A DNA stretch of 64,000 nt from Takakia lepidozioides (Eukaryota > Streptophyta > Takakiopsida > Takakiales > Takakiaceae): positions 41,974,001-42,038,000 of the forward strand of contig CM060733.1 of the NCBI GenBank assembly GCA_030704615.1, in the 5' to 3' direction. Below the pieces are notes generated by a model that was not told where the DNA came from, did not search any database, and was given only the letters and a program-made list of their open reading frames with translations. The position numbers and the translations under genes were made by a program. The first letter of the stretch is position 1, and every line of letters starts with the position of its first letter. Positions 46,561-58,689 of the stretch are shown in pieces.

Positions 46561-47329
46561 GTTAAGAATGATTGCTCAAAGAGAGGCAAATGACCCGACA
46601 CAGGCACGCCGCCACACAACGCGCAGGCGTGAGCGTTGCGCGTGAGCGTCATGTCAGCATGCGAGGTGGGGCAAATGATATGTGCACTGTCCGTCATCTG
46701 CCACGTCAGCATTAACATGCACCGCCTATAACCGAGGATGGTCCTATGACCGGGATAATAGCAGGGAATCTTGCCTAAATAGAATCAAGACTACCATGAG
46801 GCCTACAATTGTACCATCCAACATTGTGCAATTACCAATGCTTTTTTCACTTTTACAATTACTAGAAGAGAAAATATCCTCACAAAGTAATGCGCCATAG
46901 AGGGCTGCCACGGGAAGACTTCCTCCCTCCTCAATAATAAGAGTTAGGATCATCTTCAAAAGATGATTGTAGTGCATAGCGACAGCAAGACATGTAGACT
47001 TCGACGGTGCAATGACAATGTCTTTTAAAAGTTGTCACACTCAGAGCTCACTCAGTATAGTTGGAGGCCATATCATTGCACCGCCGACGAATTGATTGAA
47101 TTACACATTTCCAAATCATGGTCTCCACATACCACATTGCATAGTTGAGCTACCCATGTTTTGTATCCCGTTGCAATAGAGTATCGACCTCGTTGAACTA
47201 ACTCATAGTGGCCTAGTGATGAAGTTGTCACGTTTGGGATCGCAAACCATCCTCTTCAAAAATATGAAATACAAATGTTTGCAAGGTATGAATTTACCTC
47301 TCTTGCCCAAACTGTTTGATAGCAGATTC
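46561..47329. other. Spacer between gag relic and transposase relic
   Basis: No gene is supported. The start (46600-46680) has CpG-rich short repeats such as GTGAGCG. Confidence 0.4.
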
Positions 47330-50186
47330 ACAAAATCAGGACATGTGCAATTGGGGAAATTGGAACCCGTGAGGTTCGTAGGTCCCTGTCATGAATAGCA
47401 GATGTGGAGTGATGATGTGATACCCGCCCATGTCCCTGGATTGGGCACTTCCGTGGTGCTTCAACACGAGCTTGGAGCATTCTTGCGGACTCCACTTTGC
47501 CAAAGTGTTCAGCGGTTGGAGGGAAACGCCGAACGAGCTTTCCCATCTCGTTTGGTTGGCCACAAGTCGAGGATTTGCCGGGGACCCAGGAAGACGCAGA
47601 AGTCTAGCACATTCATGGAGTGGGGTTGTCTCGCAAGGGAAAAGCCTGCCTCCTCCAGCATTTCAATCTCCTGAAATCTAGATGGTTCCCACCTTCACGG
47701 GCCAAACGGTTGGAGGAGATGGCTTCATCACTACGGAAGGACGCACAGTTTCCATGCACACATCTGGCACATCAATCTGTGCAGAACCGAACTTGTGGTT
47801 TCTTGGCTTCTGGTTGACCGTATGGATGCATCAAACCCGTGAAAGTCGGAGCAGGTGTTCGGGCACCACCTCTGGATATAGATGAAGTGCACTTCTTAAA
47901 ATTAGTTGCCCTGATCGCAGTACTTCCTACGAACCCTGCACTTGTGCGTTCTATGTGCCAAACTGGTCGTGGCATGCGAACTCAAGCACACCAAGGGGTT
48001 GTTTTCTTTCCTGCATCATTTCAGTGGCACTGTTTGATGCTGGAGCTTGCCGTCGTGTTGGAGGTTCCTCCAGAATGGAGATTCCGGACATGGAATTGTC
48101 ATGCAGGTAACCACGAGGCTTCGAGAAGTTATCACGGTCTATCTTGTGCAAATCGGAATCCGACCAGTGGAGTGTTTAATTTCCTCTTAGGAGCCGAATC
48201 TCTCCCTCCCCTTCAAGATGTGGAACTCTTAAACAGTGGCGTTCCCTGGGCATACATGCTCACCCCGCCCGTGCTATCTTGATTGGATCCCCAGATCTGT
48301 TTGTAGCACGCAACATCAACTCCCATTTGTCCGGACCCTTTCCACAACCACACTCGCAAGAAATCACGGCATCGGTTTGTTGTTGCAAGGCACGTATCAA
48401 ATCATCTGTTGTTGCAACATACAAATCCAGACCTCGTTTTCCAGACTGCTGCAACCATGCTTTGTGCACATTTTTCTTCTGCCAAATTGCAAGATGGCAA
48501 TGTCCGCCATTTCCTCAATGGACATGTTCTGCAAGTGGAGAACCACACTTCAAACAGTGAACAGGACACAACATAAAGAAAGTTGAGGAGAGCAATAAAT
48601 GGAAGGGTAAATGTATGAATAAAACTAAATATACCCCTCGTACAATGCCTGGCTGCTCCCCACTGTCTATACCGGAATGCCAAACGCCAGCCAATCTTCC
48701 ATGCTCTCATACTCTCAAGTGATGCAGCTCGAAGAGAACCACCAGGCACGAATTGTCCTGGAACAAAGTTCCGCCTCCTTCATTTTCTAGCATCTTTGTA
48801 CTATTTGCACAATTTTACGGTGCAGAGTCTGCATCTCTGTTTGATGTCCGACTTTGTATGTTTTTCCAGAGATTGTTCCAATGGAATAGACATGTACGTT
48901 CTCGTCCTTCCTCGCATTGGGCACTTTTTTTGGTCGCCCCTATACGAAGACAATACGAACAAGCATTGAAATTTGCTTGAACACTATCCGCCATGAAACC
49001 TGCAAAATTTGGAGATTGCCCCCATGACACGTATCAGGGAATTTCCACATGAGCTTCTGGGATTCCATATCCTTGGATTGCGTGTCACAAATTACAATTG
49101 TCATAAATTTGTGGTACAGCTGATCGTAGACATACAAGCCATTGTCGTCCAATCCTTCAGTCGTTGTCACATTTCAAAACATAAGAAAACGTTCTGTAAG
49201 TCCCCAGTCTTCTGCATCTGCTTCACGAGGCTAACCCCACTGCCCTCCACACAGTTGGACATTTTGAAAAGAAAAACTTTGATGGCACCTTGATATGGAT
49301 GAACTGTGGCATATGGGTGAACTGTGACATTCCTATGGCACCCTGGGAATACATTGTCCTGGATGTAATCGTACTTGCTCACTCGTTTCAACTCCAAATG
49401 TTGTCTATGTAGCCTCTGATACCAGAGCCCATTCTTAATGCATTGATCTATGCCGAATGTTAGGTGAACTCAAAGTGGAGAAATGATCCATGACCGGTTC
49501 CAATGTTGCCCCGTCAAGTTTAGTCCCCACAGAATCCCCTTCACACTCAAAATATGGCTTTTCCAGAAGGACTTGCTTGCGCCAAGAGCAATTGCAGATG
49601 TTGTTGCGGATGGGTTTCTCCCGAACTCCTGTTTAATCAACTTCGATAACGTCTCAACACTCTCCCTATAATCCCCTTCGAGACAGGATGGTTATGGAAT
49701 CCGAAATGCACACAAGCTCTTGTCATTGTTTTCAAACGGTGACAACATAGTACAAATTCTTGCTCCGCAGAACGCCAAGCAGGATGGCACAAGTTTTCAG
49801 AATTTGCAGACAAAAGTGTTTGCCGGTGGTGGGGCAGTCCCAGGCTGAAATGGATTTTCCGCCAGACCCTCCCATCGCTTTGATTATGAACCCCAGATTG
49901 AAGAAAGTGTCTGCAATTCACATTATCACACCTAAGGGTTCCATTGCAAACTGTTCTCCTGAAAACAAGTTTTGTCATCATTCTGAATATTGGATGTTTT
50001 TGTTCTGCACCACTGGTGCCCGTCGTGTTTCTTGTCCATTCCATGCATCATGATTGTTACAACCTCCAACTCGCGGAGGAGGAGGCAGCTCGAATAGATA
50101 TCGCCATCAAAAGTCCGCTGGCAAGAACTTCACAGGCACCTGTTTCAAAGATTCCCAATCATTCCTCGCAACGCACTTTTGAATGA
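47330..50186 (-). pseudogene. DDE-transposase-like gene, copy 1 (decayed)
   Basis: It is read from about 50186 downward. Pieces in order are KHDGHQWCRTKTSN, LRCDNVNCRHFLQSG (half of a zinc site), TRACVHFGFHNHPVSKG, and a strand ending MTIVICDTQSKDMESQKLMW. Then come AGFMADSVQANFNA (a D in the F-M-A-D position typical of a DDE second acid), RTCLFHWNNLWKNIQ, FRYRQWG, an apparent intron at about 48540-48650, CNLAEEKCAQSMVAAVW, and a tail with TPAPTFTGLMH. The order matches copy 2 at 51.4-54.2 kb, and F-H-W plus N-x-A-E is reminiscent of MULE-like or related cut-and-paste transposases. The exact superfamily is unclear. Frames break about every 60-100 codons. The start lies only a few bases from the CATGAGC array at 50193. 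Confidence 0.6.
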
Positions 50187-50192
50187 GGTTTA

Positions 50193-50233
50193 CTATTTCA
50201 TGAGCAGAAACCATGAGCCATGAGCCATGAGCC
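50193..50233. repeat. Left CATGAGC array, inverted relative to 59.9 kb
   Basis: CTATTTCATGAGC at 50193-50205 is followed by three more CATGAGC heptamers. The first 13 bases are the exact reverse complement of GCTCATGAAATAG at 59924-59936. Further single copies in either orientation lie at about 50264, 50399 and 50420. Confidence 0.8.
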
Positions 50234-51440
50234 GCCGAGCCGAAGTCTAAGATACGCGGATTTCATGAGCGGACTTCCTCCATTTGGAAATGCGGCAGAT
50301 TAAACAAGTATTAAAATATAGTTTTTTTATTTGACCTTGCCGTTTTTTGGACGTTCCAGATCATGTAATGCGGCAAGATATGTCGTCAGTAACAAGTCCG
50401 CTCATGGGTTTTTTAGATCCGCTCATGGAAATAATGACCGTGCAACGGGAAACCAATATACCACTACAAAAGGATGTCGCATACTGGCCCTGTATAGAGT
50501 ATTTCCGCGGTTTTACATGCCTTAACATTGGAATGAAGCGACCCTTTGCCGCGATTGAACCAATGGAGTCTGCACCAATAGAGTCTTGCATACTTCACAA
50601 TTCTGTCTTCTTCGGGTATTCGGCGGGAAAGGTTTGCAACTGAACTGGGAAATAAGGTGCCGCATTAGGGTTGGCACGTGCAAAATTTCGGAGCGGTTTT
50701 GTGTTGGCGAAGGCCGCCTCTCCCAGTACCCTACGACGATACTTGGAAATGCGGCGCCGCATTTCCTTGTCGAGGTCGAATGAGGAAAGCAAGTTTTCGG
50801 AAACAGAAAAACCATGAACACTCCAACATACAAAAATAACAATGCACGTGGAAACCAGTGAACGAATATCTTAGTTCGAGCAAAACAGGTTAATAGTAGG
50901 CAAGACATATGTCGGACCTTTCTGTGGCCAGAGTCTGAGGTACTGGCAGCAGTACAGTTCTACTATCCGAAAAAGGATGGGCATACCATTGTATTGGGAC
51001 CGCAAGCCAAGCTCACTGGTCCCCGGGATCCATATTCAGAAGAGTGTGAACCTCCTGGGGGCTCAACCCTGGTGCATGTATGAAGTGATGAGTTGTGGAA
51101 TTACAAACGGAGTCTCTTTAGGTACACGTTAGTACAAATGCTTGTCGGGCAGTATGATGCCCCTTGTTCGCCATGATCTGGAAGTCGGTGCAATTGCAGG
51201 TGGGTAATCTGAAATGTGATGGTGTACACCTCATTGCGAACAGCTGAGCCTACCGTGGCCATCTGATACACACGCCCGAATCCTGGTGGGGGCACTTCTG
51301 TCGAGCTTTGGATTGTACAGTTCATCATCCGAAGTGCATTCCCCCATCCTTGTCTCGTTCACTTTTGAGGGAGGGGGGTCGCCGCCTCTTCGGTTTCCCC
51401 CAACGGTGTGTAGGATGCTAAGAGTTGTCGTGTCCCATTG
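50234..51440. other. Non-coding interval with palindrome monomers
   Basis: It contains one full palindrome at 50745-50766 (arms GGAAATGCGG / CCGCATTTCC, centre CG). Half-sites occur near 50291, 50369 and 50657. No gene is supported in the interval. Confidence 0.5.
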
Positions 51441-54200
51441 TTCTTGCTCTCACAGGGGTCGGTGGTGGAGGCCGTGGAAGCGGAAATGGTTGTCTGGGGA
51501 CGTCAGTGCGCTGCACCATCCGAAATCCTGCGGCGGTAAGGCGTCGGCCTCAATCTGACTCAGATCGCAGCCTCGTTCCCACCGGCCCACACCGTGGAGC
51601 CTCTGGCATTGTTTGTATGCCATACTTGGGCTTTCCATACACGCAAGTCCATAATGTCGTGCCTGCAGAACCAGAACTGGGTGGTTGTCGCCTCCGCAAA
51701 CTTTGCATGGACAAATCTTCCTGTAAAAGTAGGAGCAGGGACAGCCCCATCTGGATTCCTCCTTATCATCTCTAAACAACGTTGCCGTGTATCCACACGA
51801 ATTGCGAACACCTTCCTCGAAACGACGGCTTTGTGCGAGCAATTCTCCACTGTGATGCAGACACAGTCGTCTCCACAATGGCTTGGCATACTGCACAGCG
51901 GGCGGAATCTGGGGCAAGGGAGCGGTGGGAATTTCTCGCACGAAATCCCCGGTTGAAGGCGACGCGATCTGGAATTTCTTGGGCTTCCACTGCTGGAAGA
52001 CCACATTGTGCGGCAACATGACGGGACCTCGAGGTGCTTGTCCGAATGTTCCTGTCGGATCTCCAGGAATCCTCTTCGCACCCCGGTTCCTCTTTCAATC
52101 CTCCGACTGACAGGGCGAGTCCGGACGTCCCCCTCAGGTGTCCACCTCTGCGGTGCAGAGGCGTCCCTTTGATCTTCTCTCGCAATGCTGTCGCCCTTTT
52201 ATGTGGATTCTTGGACCTCGAAGCTGTTCGTACCAACAATTCCTCCCTGTCCGGCCCAAGCCCCATTGTTTGCCGCCAGGAACTTGTAGTACGTGGCTTG
52301 CTGCATGATTGCTCTATCGATTCCTCCGTTGTGGCCGTCACTACGTCCACCAGATGTGCGGCAGAAGACGCTCGCCAGGAGGAGTGGACCGATTCTGCCA
52401 TATTCGTGTTCGGCATGTCCGTGTCGAATCCAAGCACCGCTCCTAGAAGGACACAAACATGGTGAGGGACCATCGAAATTTCCGTAACAGAAAGACAAAT
52501 GAACGAAATTGACAGCAGCCTACCTCCCGCATGTACTTCCGAACTGTCGATACCCAAAATGCCACCACCCCAACCAGCTGTGCAATGCTCCCAGATTGTT
52601 TGTCTCCACTGCACCTGACGTGTTCCACCAAGCCTCGATGATAGCAAACTTAACCTCCGCGTCATCAAATGTGGGTGCATCCTTCCACGCCGTACAAAGG
52701 ACACGGTGTTTCAGCCTGGAATGAGCTAGCAACAAATTTGGTAGTGTAGTGGGATAGATTCTGCATCCAATGGAATCCACAGATCTCTCTTTCCCCTCCA
52801 TTGGAAATGGGGTCCTCACCTACACACTCCGCACCGCTCGCCCAGTTGGCCTGAGCGTTGTCTGCCATGAATCCCCTGAAATTGGGGCTCTGGCAATCCC
52901 GCCCTTGCCATCTGCTGGTTTATGCCCTCCCACAGATGCATTTCGGACTGTGTGTCCTCCCCTTTCATCTCGCAGATTGCAATCGTCTTGAGCCTCTTGA
53001 GTGATAGTCATAAACATGCGCACCCATAGTCACCCACTGATGGTTTGTAATTCGCTTGATGTGATCAAACATCACCCAAGCATTCGACAAGTTTCCAGTT
53101 GTCATGCGAGTGACCAATTCGACTTCCACTCCCAGGCCCACACGTCGACATTTGAAAATGTAACAACGATCGGATTCGCTGCCTTGCCCTGGAAACTGCT
53201 ACCTTGGAATGTAGCTATCCGTCATTCGTTTCACACCCTCCAGGATTGAGTACATGTCCGACCCCTGCCGAACTCCTGCTTGCAAGATACGATGTGATTC
53301 CGCACATTCGGACTACAAACGTGCGAGACGGACTCCAAGAGGTCACGCATCTCGTCTTCGGTCAGGGCTTCTCTGTCGGAACCATCTTCAGACATGATTT
53401 TGCCAAGAGCAATCTTGTGGGCTGCCTTCAGCTGAATCTGCTTTGGTCTGGCTCCGGGGCTCACAATTTCACCTCCTCTTTTATGATGTCGTGTGCTTCC
53501 CTGCACAGCCTCACGCATGTTGCCTCTCGCCAAGGGGTGGCAGTGGACCCCACGTGTATGCAAGCTCTAGTCAAGTCCGGGAGCAAATGGATTACGTAAT
53601 ATTGCTTGGCTCTGCACATGGACATGCACGTCGGTGGTTCTTTTGCAATGTGCACACTTGAAAGACCCGCAGGAGCTTGGCTGGAGACAATGAATGGATG
53701 ATGCGTTGTGCCAGTCCAATCCATCTCGTTTCTCCTCCTCCCTCCTTGGAGAGAAAGTGGAAGCAGGTGGGATTGAGGCACCTCAGCTTCCCCGCACAGA
53801 GGACATATCGTACACGAACACCATCAGCAATTTTTCGTGCTACTGGTCTTCGTCACACACCAGGGGTGTCCGTCATGCTTTCGATCCATGTCTGTTAACA
53901 TCCCGGAGGCTTTGTTTGACGAAGAAACAGTGGAAACTCGAAGATGACATTGCCATCGACTTCGGGAGGCAGAAACGTTACCTTTCTGACTGGGAATTTG
54001 GCATAGTCGAGAGCAGCCAGCTCGGAGCGAGAACCATCGAGGTGATGTTGTCGTAGGAGCTGCACAATGGACCCGGGTTGGAGTTATGCTCGAGGGCACA
54101 TGCGTAGCACCTACAGAGACGTCCATGCCGGATTTGAACGACCGTGTGGAGGACATGGTACCTCAATGCATCATCTTCCTCGTCGAAATGTCGAATACGT
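51441..54200 (-). pseudogene. DDE-transposase-like gene, copy 2 (decayed, better preserved)
   Basis: Read from about 54200 downward. Pieces in order are VTFLPPEVDGNVIFEFPLFL, KHDGHPWCVTKTSS, LRCLNPTCFHFLSKEGG and YYVIHLLPDLTRACIHVGS (53461-53781). Next come a long helical frame SVSHVCSPNVRNHIVSCKQE (53231-53563) and KTIAICEMKGEDTQSEMHLW. Then the core FMADNAQANW (near 52865), EICGFHWMQNLSHYTTKFV, EAWWNTSGAVETNNLGALHS and WLGWWHFGYRQFG, an intron at about 52455-52525, TDMPNTNMAESVHSSWRASS, and a C-terminal domain with PAPTFTGRFVHAKFAEATTT. D, D and FHW/ESVHSSW features suggest an RNase H-fold transposase. The role would be cutting and joining element ends in the nucleus. At least five frame changes make it inactive. 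Confidence 0.62.
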
Positions 54201-55059
54201 CCACACGAGAAGCTATGGAGGGTCCTTGACGGTCCAGGTCGGGAATGATTATCGTTGCATACCTCTCTGTTGGCAGTGGCCGCCTCTCGGTTTCCCGGAC
54301 TCCTTTGTGGATGGTGTGGGCAGCGACTGATTCGGAAAGGGAATGGCATTCCCACACAGCTCGGTAACAGGATGGTGTCTGACGGGGAACTTGCCATTCG
54401 ATTCCGCAACCCTCCGTCGTTACCTTAGCACAACAATGGTCTCGTCAACCTGTCCAGGAACATCCTTCCTTTCTTCTTCTTCTCCAAATAAACTGTGCCG
54501 GTTTGAGCTTGAATTTGGAACAAAGGTAAGTTTTCAGTCACTCTGCAAAGTCCTCCCTCGTTTTGGGATCCAGGCTCTCCCAAGTTGCGGAGGACAGCAA
54601 ACTATAGCGTAGGAATTCGGAGCCATCGAACACCGCACGGAGTTGGCAAGTGCGAGGTTCATATAGCGACAACCAAGGCTCACATGCACCATGCGGAGTC
54701 CATCGACGATTGGAAGTCGCACATTGAAGTAGAAGTATTTTTTCAAGCTACATCATGAAGTTGGGAGGTGTGATTCCATAGCCAGTAAGTATGACATAAA
54801 ATGGCCGATTCGGCGACGAAATAACATCTCCTGACAGTTTCTCCTGAGAGTGGATCCAGCAGTATTCTCGGTGCAGACAGGAACCGTTCGCACTAACAAG
54901 TGCCAGTACTGTTGTTTAAAACGGTCAGACAACCAAGTTGTGCTCATCAAGACTGGCCGCAATTGTGTGTTGTTTCGGAACAATGCAACCCATTCAGGTT
55001 CAGCATGCAGAAATGAGGTTTCCAGATTTTCCCGTCCCGAGTGATTCTTTTCGATTGCT
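54201..55059. other. Interval between transposase copy 2 and satellite
   Basis: Open frames exist on both strands but none has a motif. It may hold the upstream exon or promoter of transposase copy 2. Confidence 0.35.
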
Positions 55060-57540
55060 GCTGGACGGAAATACGGCGCCCGCATTTCTGTATTGCATCT
55101 TGGTCATGCACCAGAGCGACGGAAATGCGGCCCGAGTTTCCGTCCGGGGAGACCTTTATACTCTCCAGAACGGAAATGCGGTAACGCATTTCCATCCACA
55201 AGCACGGTATGTGAAGGTGGTACGGAAATGCGGTACCGCATTTCCGTTCAGTACCGCATTTTCGTTCTGATTGAGAATTATGAACAACGGGAACAGAAAT
55301 GCGGCATCGCATTTCCGTCACAGTCGCACCTTCCGACATACCAGAACAGAAATACAGCGCAACATTTCCGTTTTATATCTGACGCATGGAGCTGAGGGAT
55401 AGAAATGATGCACCACATAATCCGTCCTCACAAGACATTCATACTCTCCAGAACGGAAATGCGGTAACGCATTTCCATCCAACTCAAGCACGGTATGTGA
55501 AGGTGGAACGGAAATGCGGTACCGCATTTCCGTTCTGATTGAGAATTATGAACAACGGGAACAGAAATGCGGCACCGCATTTCCGTCCGAGTCGCACTTT
55601 CCGACATTCCAGAACGGAATGCGGCGCCGCATTTCCATTTTGTATCTGATGCATGGAGCCGAGTGCAATTCCGACCGCTTGAGACATTCATACTATCCAG
55701 ACATTCATACTATCTGACTGAGAATCGTGAACCATCGGAACTGAAATGCGGCAGTGCATTTTCATCCGAGTCGCACCTCCCAACATTCCATAACGCAAAT
55801 GCGGCCCGCATTTCCGTTCTAATGAAAAATTGTGAAACAGCGAACTGAATGCGGTACCCATTTCCGTCGGAGTCGCACCTTCCGACATTCCAAAACGGAA
55901 ATGCGGCGCCACATTCCATTTTGTATGTGAGGCATGGAGCTGTGGAACGAAAATGCGGCACCGCATTTCCGCCAGGGTCAGACCTTAATACTCCTACAGA
56001 ACGGAAATGCGCTAACTGCATTTCCGTTCTGGCTGAAATCGTGAACAATGGACCGAAATGCGGCACCGCATTTCCGTCCGAGTCACACCTTCCGACATTC
56101 TATAACGGAAATGCGGCGCCGCATTTCCGTTTTGTATATGAGGCCTGGAGCTGTGGGACGGAAATGTGGTGCCGCATTTCCATCCATGTGAGACCTTCAA
56201 ACTTTCCAGACCGGAAATGCGGCACCGCATTTCTGTTCAGGTGGAGACCTCTATACTTTCCCGAACGGAAATGTGGCACGGCATTTCCGTTCATCAACTA
56301 AGGTATGTGAAGGGGGAACGGCAATGCGGTAAACCGTATTTCCGTTCAGATTGAAAATCATGAACCACGGGAACTGAATTTTGTGCCGCATTTCCGTCGG
56401 AATCGCACCTTTCGACATTCCAGAACGGAAATGCGGCGCCGCATTTCCCTTGTATCTCACATATGGAGCTGTGGGACGGAAATTCGGGCTCCCTATTTCC
56501 GTTCAACAACTAAGGTATGTGAAGGGGGAACGGAAATGCAGTACCGCATTTCCGTTCAGATTGAAAATCATGAACCACGGGAATTGAAATGTTGTGCCGC
56601 ATTTCCGTCCGAATCGCACCTTTCGACATTCCAGAACGGAAATGTGGCGCCGAATTTCCCCTTTGTATCTCATACATGGAGATGTGGGACTGAAATGCGG
56701 CACTGTATTTCCGTTCAACAACTAAGGTATGTGAAGGTGGAACGGAAATGCGGTGCCGCATTTTCTTCCAACAAGTACGGATGTGTAGCTTCGTGATGGT
56801 ACTTAACGAAATGCGGCGCCGCATTCGCATTTTCACTCCAACTCATCAGACGCTGGGACGAAATGCCTTGAAATGTGAACACGTGGAGCAACGGAATTGC
56901 GGCACATGTCTGTACTCTATTTGACTGAAGTGGCATGAGGCGGCGCGGCCTGACCGTTGGATATGATGTTTGTTTTTTTTCAGACGGCAGGCGTACCCTG
57001 AACGATTCGAATTTCGTAATGACGCAAAGTCCACGAGGAGACACTTTCGTCCAACCCTTTCGAACCAAAGTGGTGCATCACCGCCGTTTCATCTACTTTC
57101 ATCTACAAAAATTGGCACCGCATTCCATTGTCAAAAAAAAATCGATGACGGACATGGAAATGCGGCGCCGCATTTCCAGAACGGACATCGCAATTTGTCC
57201 ATTTGCAGTCCCTCTCACGGAAATGCGGTACGCATTCCATCGCGTTGGTCGGAAATGTCACAACTTTTCGAAGTGTTGGACGGAAATGCGGCACCGCATT
57301 TCCTTGTCCAAAAGAAGTTTCCATTGCCAAGCTGGAAATGCGTCGCCGCATTGCAATGCCAACCTCGTTGTCTGTCCAATTTATAGACCCGTGTTGGTAT
57401 TTCGTGTACCCACCGCTTCCATTGTCCGACACTGAAATGTGGTTCATACATTTCCATGTCGGCATTGAAATGCAGCACCGCATTTCGATGCCGACATGGA
57501 AATGCGGTGCCACATTTCAATGTCCGACATGGCGTTACTC
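55060..57540. repeat. Palindrome-built satellite array
   Basis: More than 30 inverted-repeat sites are spread over 2.5 kb. Each has arms close to GGAAATGCGG and CCGCATTTCC around a two-base centre that is CG, CA, TG or TA. Linkers are themselves repeated, for example TCGCACCTTCCGACATTCC (near 55326, 55593, 55772, 55874, 56084, 56403, 56609) and AACTAAGGTATGTGAAGG. This gives higher-order periods of roughly 100, 200 and 265 bases. Because of the palindromes all six frames contain artefact peptides such as NGNAAPHFR. The edges are less regular: spacing widens after 56.8 kb. Not a CRISPR array: the linkers repeat and the host is eukaryotic. Confidence 0.95.
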
Positions 57541-57772
57541 TGCTATATTCTTGACACATGACTCTCATACCGGTTACTCTGTATATTCATCCGACAGACA
57601 AATTGTAGAAATGATACATCAAATTGTAAACAGTGGGCCAATTCCGACAGTTATTCAACAGAATGAAACACAATCATACAGAAGTGAGGTACGATGGGTT
57701 TATTGATCGGACACGATGTCTCACATTTACCAACTGCAGACAAACTAAGCCCTTCCTCCTTCTACATGGGCT

Positions 57773-58473
57773 TCACCAAGTCGACGGAACTTCGATACCC
57801 CTCAAAACAAGCTCATTACTGCTGCGGCACCTCGAGGTAAACTGCAATTCGGTCGTTCTGCTGCCCTTGCTGGAGCCGACGACAATGTCATGTCCATCAA
57901 TGATACCACCATCATACATTGACAAGGTCACTGTGGGCCTCATGTGCCCGTGCGATTCGTCTTCGCAACTCAGCCGAATGTCTCCATACACTGGAAGAGC
58001 GGAGTGATCTGCACGTATATAGTTTCCCCGGTGCCGTCCTCCGTGGTCCACTGGCAGCAGTTCCAGCGCCAAAGCGTGGCCGTGCGTGATCTGTCCGACA
58101 TCCCTTTCCAGCTTGGTATATCGAGGTCAACAATTTTCAGGACCCACGGACCGCATTGACCCTCGCCCTCACCTCGCTCAAAGCGGTAATAGCCCTCCAG
58201 ATACTCCATTGCGCGCAAAGACTCTTGCTTGATTCCAGCAGCGTCTGTGAAAACAGAGAGCCAGACAATGATGTCTCCTGATTCTGGTTTGAACATAGCA
58301 TAATCGTGGGCATGATAAGGGCAGTCGGCTGGATTTTGGCGGCACGGCATCCTTGAAAAAGAGTAGCGGAGTACGCTCAATGACAGCAGCTCCCGGATGG
58401 AGGAGGAGCAGCGTGGTGGCTGGAAAAAGTTCAAGCTAACGTTGCAATTCCTCACAAACACTCCAGGGCACAT
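57773..58473 (-). CDS. Unrecognised protein family, copy A (one frame switch)
   Basis: The frame starts near 58473 and reads RMPCRQNPADCPYHAHDYAM, SGDIIVWLSVF, MEYLEGYYRFERGEGEG and TATLWRWNCCQWTTEDGTGE. After a -1 change of frame near 58010-57985 it continues ALPVYGDIRLS, LSMYDGGIIDGHDIVVGSSK and LVLRGIEVPSTW to the stop. The reassembled protein is about 230 residues. It is rich in Trp, Cys and acidic residues and has no signal peptide or membrane segment. I do not recognise the fold; a beta-rich domain is likely from the alternating pattern in the second half. A second copy lies divergently at 58690. It sits inside the interval bounded by the CATGAGC arrays. Confidence 0.55.
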
Positions 58474-58689
58474 TTAAATTTCCCCCCTACAGGATCCTGG
58501 ACCGATGAAGATTGGCCTGCTGCATGAATGTAGCCGTTTCAGTTTCCTACCCTGCCATGCAAACTATGGGCAGTCATTGCCAGGTGGGCCGATAGCCACT
58601 GGACACGACGAAGTCCATCCCCTCTTCGATGTAAATGCGGCGCCGAATTTCCATCCGGGGGGATGGACTTCGGTGGCAGATCTCAAACT

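Noticed and set aside
55060-57540. CRISPR-like array
   Set aside because: Spaced short repeats are present, but the linkers are repeated too, the spacing is irregular, the host is a plant and no cas genes are present.
55060-57540. Long open frames rich in NGNAAPHFR-type peptides on both strands
   Set aside because: They come from the palindromic satellite read in any frame and have no independent coding signal.
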